Position numbers and translations under genes: made by a program. The notes beneath the pieces were generated by a model. The model saw only the letters and a program-made list of their open reading frames with translations. It was not told where the DNA came from and did not search any database. From assembly GCF_900103585.1 (NCBI RefSeq), contig NZ_FNHV01000003.1, positions 584,011 through 648,010 of the forward strand: a stretch of DNA of 64,000 bases, written 5' to 3'. This document shows positions 34,017 through 41,271 of the stretch, piece by piece. The stretch is from Streptomyces sp. cf386 (GTDB lineage Bacteria > Actinomycetota > Actinomycetes > Streptomycetales > Streptomycetaceae). Numbering within the stretch: the stretch's first letter is position 1; each line of letters opens with the position of its first letter.

Positions 34017-34562
34017 ATGCTGCGCCCGGTCGGCGGGGGCCGGGAGTGGGAGGCCGACCCGGCACGGATCCGGCCGGCGACGCAGGAGGAACGGCTGTCG
34101 GCGGAGGTGCGGGCAACCAACGCACGCGCACGCGGCGGGGCGATGACGGCACCCGACCTGGAGGAATTCGGCCGCCCTCCCGTGCCGGTCGTGGGCTGTG
34201 CGGAGTGCGAATCGCTGGCGGTGCGCCGGGCCCAGGCGCGGGCCGAGTTCGACGGGAGCGCGGCGACGGACGCGAACGTGTTACTGCGCCGGCACCAGCG
34301 CAGGGAGCATCAGGACACCTCCGACGGCCGCCGGATCTTCCGTTTCGTGCCGTACTCGATCGTGCAGGACGCGTCGGTGCTGCCGGAGTACGAAGCCTCG
34401 TGCGTGTCGGGCGACGAGGCCGACTGCGGCGCCGCGTCCGGGCCGTGCGGCCATCCGACCGAGGTCGAGGGGTGGCGGCGCAGGCACACGCAGGAGACGC
34501 GGCACACCCGGTACCGCCGTAGCTTCCTGGACTACGCGGTGCTGGAGAGACAGCCGGTCTGA
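34017..34562 (+). CDS. DUF7848 protein with two extra amino-terminal modules
   Basis: 181 residues. The ATG at 34017 has AGGGA upstream; an earlier in-frame ATG (33963) lacks one. Residues 1-40 (MLRPVGGGREWEADPARIRP) and 45-105 (DLEEFGRPPVPVVGCAECES, then ATDANVLLRRHQRREH) resemble, from memory, two small Streptomyces proteins usually encoded separately. Residues 108-178 match DUF7848 (FRFVPYSIVQDASVLPEYEA, then RRRHTQETRHTRYRRSF). All three are read in one frame here, so this looks like a fusion. Such genes travel with XRE-type regulators on accessory DNA. Function unknown. Confidence 0.7.
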   Translation: MLRPVGGGREWEADPARIRPATQEERLSAEVRATNARARGGAMTAPDLEEFGRPPVPVVGCAECESLAVRRAQARAEFDGSAATDANVLLRRHQRREHQDTSDGRRIFRFVPYSIVQDASVLPEYEASCVSGDEADCGAASGPCGHPTEVEGWRRRHTQETRHTRYRRSFLDYAVLERQPV

Positions 34563-34579
34563 AGGTTCCCGTCCCCGGC

Positions 34580-36493
34580 TCACTCCTCAGGCGCAGGCTT
34601 GCGCACCACGATGGGTGGGATCGGTCGAGTGCCGGGAATGTTGATGCGGATGCGCGTGGTGAGAGTGGAAGCCGTGGGGGTGGGCGGGGAGGACGGGTCG
34701 CGCCGGGGGCGCTCGGCGGGCTCGAACCACCGTGTGTGGCCCCAGCGGCCGAGTGGATCGCCGTCCGCGTTCGTGCCCCCTGTCAGGGCGGCCGCGACGC
34801 GCACGAAGGCTGCCTCCTGGCGCATTCCTGCCTCGGCCAGGTGTTGCACCACGGCCCCGATGTCGCGCAGGGGCCTGGCGCACGCGCCCTTGAGCATCAC
34901 GACCGTGTCCGCGTTGCCCACCCGAACCGGCGACAGCAGGAGGGGAAGCCGTTCGACGGCACGCAGCCGTCCGGCTTCCAGCAGTGCCTGGTTGGTCAGA
35001 TGCGGGAGACCGGCCGCCCGCATCGCGGCGATCACATCGAGGAAGGCACCCGTCGCGCGGGTGGCGCCGATGGCGTACACCACCACACGTGCGTCGTCCA
35101 TGGAAAGGCGGGACAGGACGTCGACGAGACTGTGAGTGGGCCGTCCCGCGCCGGCCTCGGACAAGATGCGCCCGGCCGCCTCTGGCGCATCCATGGCGCG
35201 CAACGACTCGAGCGCGGTCAGGAACCGACTCGGCTCGGTGTCCTGAGCCAGCATCCGCCACACGGCCTCGGGCACCGCCTGGCTCCTGCCCTCCCAGGCA
35301 TCCAGGATCTTGCCGACGAGCGGATCGTGGACGTACTCGCGCCGGGAGCCCACGGAGTTGTCCGGCGAGTTGTCCACCGGGCCCGCCCTGTCGTACGGGA
35401 CGCCGTCGGCCGAGTTGTCCACGCGGGCCGGAGGGGCGTCGTCGCTGGTCATGGGGTTGTCCGGGCTGGACAACCCGTCCGGTTCGTCCTGCAGCTCCTC
35501 CGCGAGCTGTTCCAGGCGTTCGGCACCGTCGTCCAGGATCCGTGAGGCCTTCATCAGGGCGACGTCGATGTCGTCGGACGCGAGGTGAGCGGACGCCGGG
35601 GCCGACACGGGCAGGTCCCCTTCAGACAGTTCGTCCGTCTCGGCGGAGAGCCCCTCGTGCGTACCGCGGAGCCGCGCCAGTTCCTCGGTGAGCCGGCGTA
35701 CCTGCTCGGCCGACTGCTCCGCGAGCCGGTCGGCCTTCTCCCGCTCGGCGCGGGCCCGGGCGAGCTCCGTTTCCGCGTGCGCGCGCTGGGCTTCGCTGTG
35801 GTGCAGCCGTTTCTGGACGCCGTCGAGAGCGTCCTGGCCCGCCGGGCGGGTGTGCGCGCGGTCTCGTTGCGCGGTCAGCGTGGAGATGTCCCGATGCAGT
35901 TTGTCGACGAGGGCGAGCAGGATCAGCACCATCTGGTTGGCGTCGTTGCGCGCCTTCTCCAGCTCGGCGGCCCGCTCCAACGCCCTCATCAGTTGGTCCG
36001 ACAGTTCCAGCGACTGCCTTTGCACGCAGACGAGTTCGGCCGTCACGGCTGCGGCGCCGGTTTCCTCCGTTTCCCCAGTCGTCCCGGCGCCCGTCCGTGC
36101 CCGCTTCGGACCACGCGGCTCGGTCCCCGACCGCTTGGCGCGCTCAGCTGCTTCGAAGAGCGGCCGTGCGCGGTCCGTCCGCCGCTTGCACTCCGCTTGG
36201 TCGCGGGAGCAGATGTCGGCCACCGCTTCCACGAAGTCCCATTGCAGGTTCACACCGGCCAGTCGGCCCGCGACGGTGGACCGGCCGGGCACGACCTTGC
36301 TGTTGAAGTGATCGGGGGTCAACTTCTCCACCAGATCGTCGAGTCGCAGGCCGGCGTCGTCCAGCCACTCCCTCAGGAGCCCCGCCAGCTCGTCCGCCTC
36401 GCTCGAGCGCCCGCGGAGCGGCGCCCATGGGCGCGTCCGGCGGCCCTTGCCGGTACCGACACCACTGTCCGCGCCGCCCATTTGTCCACTCAC
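34580..36493 (-). CDS. Large coiled-coil protein with an XRE-like amino end
   Basis: 637 residues from the GTG at 36493 (ATG at 36481 also possible). Residues about 30-115 look like a divergent XRE-type DNA-binding region (LLREWLDDAGLRLDDLVEKL, then STVAGRLAGVNLQWDFVEAV). Residues 150-300 form a long Glu/Arg/Ala coiled coil. A linker follows with repeated D-N-S units (PARVDNSADG, then VDNSPDNSVGS). Residues 385-580 are all-helical (YVHDPLVGKILDAWEGRS onward). No enzyme motif or membrane segment is visible. It diverges from a small membrane protein gene. I do not recognise the family; a regulator or scaffold is likely. Confidence 0.65.
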   Translation of the reverse strand: MSGQMGGADSGVGTGKGRRTRPWAPLRGRSSEADELAGLLREWLDDAGLRLDDLVEKLTPDHFNSKVVPGRSTVAGRLAGVNLQWDFVEAVADICSRDQAECKRRTDRARPLFEAAERAKRSGTEPRGPKRARTGAGTTGETEETGAAAVTAELVCVQRQSLELSDQLMRALERAAELEKARNDANQMVLILLALVDKLHRDISTLTAQRDRAHTRPAGQDALDGVQKRLHHSEAQRAHAETELARARAEREKADRLAEQSAEQVRRLTEELARLRGTHEGLSAETDELSEGDLPVSAPASAHLASDDIDVALMKASRILDDGAERLEQLAEELQDEPDGLSSPDNPMTSDDAPPARVDNSADGVPYDRAGPVDNSPDNSVGSRREYVHDPLVGKILDAWEGRSQAVPEAVWRMLAQDTEPSRFLTALESLRAMDAPEAAGRILSEAGAGRPTHSLVDVLSRLSMDDARVVVYAIGATRATGAFLDVIAAMRAAGLPHLTNQALLEAGRLRAVERLPLLLSPVRVGNADTVVMLKGACARPLRDIGAVVQHLAEAGMRQEAAFVRVAAALTGGTNADGDPLGRWGHTRWFEPAERPRRDPSSPPTPTASTLTTRIRINIPGTRPIPPIVVRKPAPEE

Positions 36494-36506
36494 TGCGCTG
36501 ACGACC

Positions 36507-36526
36507 CCGCACTTGTCCGCACTTGT
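36507..36526. repeat. CCGCACTTGT tandem repeat in a divergent promoter region
   Basis: Two exact 10-base copies abut (36507-36516 and 36517-36526) in the 87-base gap between the coiled-coil gene and the divergent small membrane gene. TTGTCC hexamers occur here (36482, 36513). It could be an operator for the coiled-coil protein acting on itself. Confidence 0.5.
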
Positions 36527-36580
36527 ACGCAGGACTTCCTGGACTAGTGGAGCCGGGAACGGTCGACCAGCACGCTGAAT

Positions 36581-36826
36581 GTGTCGCTCGACACCCCGTC
36601 CGCAGCCGACCACGGCTCATACGACGGCGATCCCACGATCCTGAGGAGTCCCCCCATTACCGGCCAACTCAATCACGTGCTGTCCCTTCTCGCACACGGA
36701 CTGCTCACAGAGCTGCCCGCGCAGCTCGCAACGGCCGCGGTCATGGCCGCGGCGACCGCCGCGTGGCGGTACACGAAACGCCGGGGAGCCGCCGAGGAGC
36801 GGGACCGGCCGGACGCCGACGCATGA
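36581..36826 (+). CDS. Small single-span membrane protein
   Basis: 81 residues from a GTG start. One hydrophobic helix (residues about 30-62: HVLSLLAHGLLTELPAQLAT, then AAVMAAATAAWRY) is followed by a basic stop-transfer and an acidic tail. The amino end is hydrophilic. Similar short proteins recur in Streptomyces near XRE/coiled-coil genes, as I recall. It diverges from the coiled-coil gene, so the two may form a membrane-linked unit. Confidence 0.6.
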   Translation: MSLDTPSAADHGSYDGDPTILRSPPITGQLNHVLSLLAHGLLTELPAQLATAAVMAAATAAWRYTKRRGAAEERDRPDADA

Positions 36827-36892
36827 TGCGGGGCCGGGGGGAGAAGGGGCGAAGGTCGGGCCTTCGGGTTCAGGCCGCCGACCGCAGCCCTC

Positions 36893-38137
36893 TCACGGTG
36901 GGCGCCCCGTCCCCCGCACCACCCGGTGCGCGCATGCCGCCGCCAGCAGCTCCCCCAGCAGATCCGGATCTCCGATCTCCAGCCCTAGCAGCGACTCGAT
37001 CCGCTCCAACCGCTGATAGAGCGACTGCCGGCCGATGTGCAGCAGGGCGGCGGTGCGGGTGGGTGAGCAGCCGTGGCGCAGATGCACCTCAAGGGTGCGG
37101 ACGAGGTCGCTCGGATGGGCCGCCTCCCACTCCAGCAGCGGGCCCAGCGCGTGCTGGACCATCCCGGCCAGGCGTTCCCGGTTGGCGTCCACTCCGCCGC
37201 GTGTCAGCTCCCGTTCGAGGGCCAGCGCACGCGACGACGTCACCAACGGCCCTTCGGGTACGGCCGGTTCGGCGGGTGGAACAGTCAGCGCGAGCTCCAG
37301 TGTCGTACGGGCCGCCCGCAGGGTGTCACTCCAGCGCAGCCAGCCGCCGCCCGCGTCGACGGCATGTCCGACGGCGACGGTCAGGCCCGGCTCGGCGGCT
37401 GCCGTACGGAAGGCGTCCTGGACCGTGCGTACCGGGTCGCGGCGGGGGCGCGACGTCCCGGGGAGGGCGAGGATTGCCAGTACGTCGCCCGGGAAGGCGG
37501 CCCGAAGCACCCCCGCCCCGCCCAGCAGCCGTACGGCACGGTCGACGACCCCGACCTCGCGCGTGCCGTGCGCGGACACGCCGATCAGTTGGGCGCCCGG
37601 CCCCGGGTGGAAGCCGGCGAGTGCCGCCCGTGCCTCCACCTCCGGCTGGTTCAGCGCCGCCCGGTCCGCGAGGTCCGCCAGCAGGGCCGCCGTATGGTCT
37701 TCGCCCCACCCCCGTACCACCGACTGCCCGGACAGCCCGCGCGCGACGATCGCCCGGTTCGCCGCCTCCGTGATCCGTACGAAGGGCACCACCCGGTGCA
37801 GGGCCAGCAGCGGAAGCCCCAACCGTCGGGCCTCGTCGATCACCTCCGCCGGCATCTGCGGCAGGGAGCGGCCGACCTCCACGGCGAGACCGGCGGCATC
37901 GCGGGCGGCCAGCTCACGGACGTACCGGCGGCGGACCTCCTCGTCGGGGTCGGTCAGCCCAAAGCCATTGGTGAGGAGCAGCTCGCCACCGTCGAGGAAG
38001 TTGGCGCCCTCGTAGACCTCGCTGGAGTGGACCCAACGGACCGGGCGGTCCAGTACGGACTCCCCGGCGAGCAGCTCGGGACCCGCGGCGCGGACGGGGT
38101 CGAGGGCCAGTACTTCGCGGAGGGTGAGTGCGGGCAC
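36893..38137 (-). CDS. PucR-family transcriptional regulator
   Basis: 414 residues from the GTG at 38137, supported by GGAGGT five bases upstream. A longer frame starting 63 bases earlier is less likely. The amino third is the PucR purine-catabolism domain (LTLREVLALDPVRAAGPELL, then GELLLTNGFGL). The carboxyl end is the PucR helix-turn-helix (TLEVHLRHGCSPTRTAALLH, then RQSLYQRLERIE). It diverges from the deaminase and oxygenase genes and probably activates them and perhaps the upstream permease. Confidence 0.9.
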   Translation of the reverse strand: MPALTLREVLALDPVRAAGPELLAGESVLDRPVRWVHSSEVYEGANFLDGGELLLTNGFGLTDPDEEVRRRYVRELAARDAAGLAVEVGRSLPQMPAEVIDEARRLGLPLLALHRVVPFVRITEAANRAIVARGLSGQSVVRGWGEDHTAALLADLADRAALNQPEVEARAALAGFHPGPGAQLIGVSAHGTREVGVVDRAVRLLGGAGVLRAAFPGDVLAILALPGTSRPRRDPVRTVQDAFRTAAAEPGLTVAVGHAVDAGGGWLRWSDTLRAARTTLELALTVPPAEPAVPEGPLVTSSRALALERELTRGGVDANRERLAGMVQHALGPLLEWEAAHPSDLVRTLEVHLRHGCSPTRTAALLHIGRQSLYQRLERIESLLGLEIGDPDLLGELLAAACAHRVVRGTGRPP

Positions 38138-38236
38138 GAGTACCTCCAGGGCGCTGACAGTTCGTCCGCGGGCGGGCTGCCGGGAGAGTACTTTCCGCAC
38201 GTTGCCCTCGTGTTTCCGCCACAGGAGAGTGGAGGC

Positions 38237-38686
38237 ATGGATCTACCGAACCCGCGCATCTGGCTCGCCACCGCCGTCGCCGAGGCCCGTGCCGGGCTGG
38301 CCGAGGGCGGCATCCCGATCGGCGCCGCCCTCTATGGCGCCGACGGCACCCTGCTGGGCCGCGGCCACAACCGGCGGGTGCAGGACGACGACCCCTCGAT
38401 GCACGCGGAGACGGCCGCGTTCCGGGCGGCGGGTCGGCAGCGGTCGTACCGTGGCACGACGATGGTGACCACCCTCTCGCCGTGCTGGTACTGCTCCGGG
38501 CTGGTCCGGCAGTTCGGGATCTCCCGGGTCGTGGTCGGCGAGGCCGCCACCTTCCACGGCGGGCACGACTGGCTGGCGGAGCACGGCGTGGAGATCGTGC
38601 TCCTGGACGACCCCGAGTGCGTCGCGATGATGCGCGACTTCATCGAGAAGAACCCGGCTCTCTGGAATGAGGACATCGGTGTCTGA
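38237..38686 (+). CDS. Cytosine/nucleoside deaminase family protein
   Basis: 149 residues, the length of yeast-type cytosine deaminases. Zinc-site motifs are HAETAAF (His and catalytic Glu) and SPCWYCSGLVRQF (PCxxC). It resembles cytosine deaminase (Fcy1-like), giving uracil and ammonia, and could also act on a related base. GTGGAGGC lies upstream of the ATG. The permease at 32.6 kb could supply its substrate. Its end overlaps the start of the oxygenase gene by 8 bases. Confidence 0.88.
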   Translation: MDLPNPRIWLATAVAEARAGLAEGGIPIGAALYGADGTLLGRGHNRRVQDDDPSMHAETAAFRAAGRQRSYRGTTMVTTLSPCWYCSGLVRQFGISRVVVGEAATFHGGHDWLAEHGVEIVLLDDPECVAMMRDFIEKNPALWNEDIGV

Positions 38687-39644
38687 ACCCCGTATCCCCA
38701 CCATCGATCTGCGGCCCTGGCTCGACGGCGACGCCGAGGCCCGCGCGGCCATCGCCCGCACCGTCGACGAGGCCCTCCGGACCGCCGGCTTCCTCCTGGT
38801 CACCGGGCACGGTGTGGACCCGGTCCTGCGCACCCGCATCCGGGAGGTGGCCCGTGCCTTCTTCCTCCTCCCGGCGGACGTCAAGCAGCCCTACGCCGTG
38901 GAGGTCGGCGCCCGCGGGTGGCTCGGCCCCGGGGCGGAGGCCAACGGCTACTCGGAGGGGACCGAGACCCCGCCGGACCTGAAGGAGTCGCTGAGCTTCG
39001 CGACGCACGAGCCCTTCGACGACCCGGTGATCAACGCCGAGTGGTACGCGCCGAACGTGTGGCCGGCCGAGGTGCCCGGGCTGCAGGCGCTGTGCGAGGA
39101 GTACCTGACGCGGATGGCCGAGCTGGAGAAGGAGTTGCTGTCCCTGCTCGGCGAGGCCCTGGGCCTCGAACCGGACTTCTTCTCACGGCACATGGACCAC
39201 CCGACGTACGGCTTCAACATCAACTGGTACCCGGGGATCGAGGTCGTCGGCGAACCGGCGCCCGGCCAGTTCCGCATCGGGCCGCACACCGACTTCGGCA
39301 CGGTGACGATCCTCGACCGGCAGGCGGGGAAGGGCGGACTGCAGGTCTACACCGACGAAGGAGGGTGGGAGGACGCGCCGTACGATCCGGACGCCTTCAC
39401 CATCAACATCGGCGACCTGATGGCCCGTTGGACCGGTGACCGGTGGCGGTCGGGCCGGCATCGCGTGCTGCCGCCGCCCGCCGACGCGCCCGCCGAGGAG
39501 CTGATGTCCCTCGTCTACTTCGGGGAGTGCACGCCCGGGACGCTCGTGGAGTCCGTGCCCGCGCCGGTCGGGCGGGTGGCGTACGCGCCGGTCTCCTCGC
39601 ATGTGTATCTGCGGGAGAAGCTGGACTCGATCTCCGTCGGCTGA
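38679..39644 (+). CDS. Isopenicillin N synthase-like Fe(II)/2-oxoglutarate-type oxygenase
   Basis: 321 residues if the GTG at 38679 is used; an ATG 12 bases earlier is possible. The iron ligands are in IGPHTDFGTVTILD (HxD) and SGRHRVLPPP (distal His). The amino module GFLLVTGHGVDPVLRTRIRE is the DIOX_N domain. Family members oxidise small metabolites. Overlap with the deaminase gene and divergence from PucR suggest nucleobase catabolism, for example oxidation of a pyrimidine or purine product, but the substrate is not readable. Confidence 0.87.
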   Translation: MSEPRIPTIDLRPWLDGDAEARAAIARTVDEALRTAGFLLVTGHGVDPVLRTRIREVARAFFLLPADVKQPYAVEVGARGWLGPGAEANGYSEGTETPPDLKESLSFATHEPFDDPVINAEWYAPNVWPAEVPGLQALCEEYLTRMAELEKELLSLLGEALGLEPDFFSRHMDHPTYGFNINWYPGIEVVGEPAPGQFRIGPHTDFGTVTILDRQAGKGGLQVYTDEGGWEDAPYDPDAFTINIGDLMARWTGDRWRSGRHRVLPPPADAPAEELMSLVYFGECTPGTLVESVPAPVGRVAYAPVSSHVYLREKLDSISVG

Positions 39645-39757
39645 TCACGTCCGGCCCGCCTTCTGCTGATCGCGGCGAACCGTTTCTGAGCAGGGGTTGC
39701 CTCGTTGGGCGGGATACCACCCTTTCGGGTGTCCCCCCGCCGCGAACGGAGCCGCCT

Positions 39758-41170
39758 GTGCGAATCACTGACATCCAGCGCTGCGAGGTCCGGCCCGGAC
39801 GTCTCGTCGAATGGACGCTCAGCCCGGCGACCGTCGCGACGGCGACCGACCTGCCCGAGGACACACGGCCACCTGCGTACATCCAGGAGTCGCACATCAG
39901 GACCGCCCGGTCCGTGCGCGACGGCGGCCTGTTCGTGCCGACCTGGCTCGGCGCCGCCTTCGACATCCCGGGCCGGGCCGACCTCGACGCGCTTCAGGAG
40001 GCGCTGCGCGGCTGGACGCTGCGGCACGAGACGCTGCGCAGCGGCTTTCGCTGGTCCGGCGAGCACGGCGACGAGATGCGCCGGTTCACGCTCGACCCCG
40101 ACGCCGTGTCCCTGCGGCGCGTGGACGTCGGCGACTTCACCGACCCGGCGGCGCTGGTCGGGCACCTCCAAGACCGCTTCGACGCCACGGCGGACGCGCT
40201 GCGCTGGCCCAACCTGATCTACACGGCCGTCGTCCGGGACGACTCCACCAGCGTGTACATGGCCTTCGACCACAGCAACGTCGACGGCCACTCCATCCAC
40301 CGCATCCCCGGCGAGATCCACGAGCTGTACGCGGCGGCCGTCGCGGGCCGGCCGATGGAACTGGGGCCGGTCAGCAGCTACGTCGACTTCTGCGAGATCG
40401 AGCGGACGGACGCCGACCGGATCGACGACAGCCACGACATCGTGGCCCGCTGGCGGGAGTTCGTCGGCCGCTGCGACGGCCGGCTGCCGAACTTCCCCGT
40501 CGACCTCGGCCTGGACCCCGAAGCCGGGCTGCCCACCCAGAGGTTCCTGCGCGAGCAGCTCACGGACCCGGACACCGCCGCCGCGTTCGACGCGTACTGC
40601 CGTCCCTACGGCGGCAGCGCGGTCGGCGTGCTGGCCGCCACCGCCCTCATCGTCCACGAGATCGGCGGCGAGCCCGTCTACCGCACCGTCGTGCCCTTCC
40701 ACACCCGGGTGAAGTCCCGCTGGTCGGACTCCGTGGGCTGGTACGTGGGCGGCGCCCCCATCGAGATCCCGATGTCCGAGGCCCGCGACTTCCCCAGCGC
40801 CCTGCGGACGGTACGCGCCGCGCTGCACGCCAACCGGCACATGGCCCGGATGCCGCTCGCCCGGGTGCTGCGCCTGCTCGGCGCGGACTTCCACCCCACC
40901 TCACCCGACCTGTACTCGATCGTCTCCTACGTCGACGCGCGCGGCGTCCCCGGCTCCGGGCGCTGGGCCGACCAGAAGGCGTACGGGCTGATCAGGGTGT
41001 CGTACGGCGACCAGGTGTGCGCCTGGATCACCCGGCTCCACGAGGGCCTGTGGTTCGCGAGCCGCTACCCGGACACCGACGTCGCGGGCAAGAACATGCG
41101 GCTGTACGTGGAGCGGTTGCGGGACGTCATCGCCTCGACGACCCGGTCGGCGCCGCCACCGGTTTCGTAG
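39758..41170 (+). CDS. Stand-alone condensation-fold acyltransferase
   Basis: 470 residues starting at a GTG. The condensation/acyltransferase active-site motif is DHSNVDGHS with His172 and Asp176 in the HxxxD arrangement. The DFGWG-type region is replaced by YVGGAPIEIPM. The architecture matches free-standing acyltransferases of the PapA/condensation superfamily, not an NRPS module; no carrier protein gene is adjacent. It would join an acyl group to an alcohol or amine. The gene is isolated, so the product is unknown. Confidence 0.8.
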   Translation: MRITDIQRCEVRPGRLVEWTLSPATVATATDLPEDTRPPAYIQESHIRTARSVRDGGLFVPTWLGAAFDIPGRADLDALQEALRGWTLRHETLRSGFRWSGEHGDEMRRFTLDPDAVSLRRVDVGDFTDPAALVGHLQDRFDATADALRWPNLIYTAVVRDDSTSVYMAFDHSNVDGHSIHRIPGEIHELYAAAVAGRPMELGPVSSYVDFCEIERTDADRIDDSHDIVARWREFVGRCDGRLPNFPVDLGLDPEAGLPTQRFLREQLTDPDTAAAFDAYCRPYGGSAVGVLAATALIVHEIGGEPVYRTVVPFHTRVKSRWSDSVGWYVGGAPIEIPMSEARDFPSALRTVRAALHANRHMARMPLARVLRLLGADFHPTSPDLYSIVSYVDARGVPGSGRWADQKAYGLIRVSYGDQVCAWITRLHEGLWFASRYPDTDVAGKNMRLYVERLRDVIASTTRSAPPPVS

Positions 41171-41271
41171 GTGTCCCGACAGTTTCGTAACCCAACGGAC
41201 ATCACGCGATCTAGTCCGAACCAACTCCCCCTCCTTACCCTTGAGTTGAGAGCCTTTGGGGGGAGGTGCGG

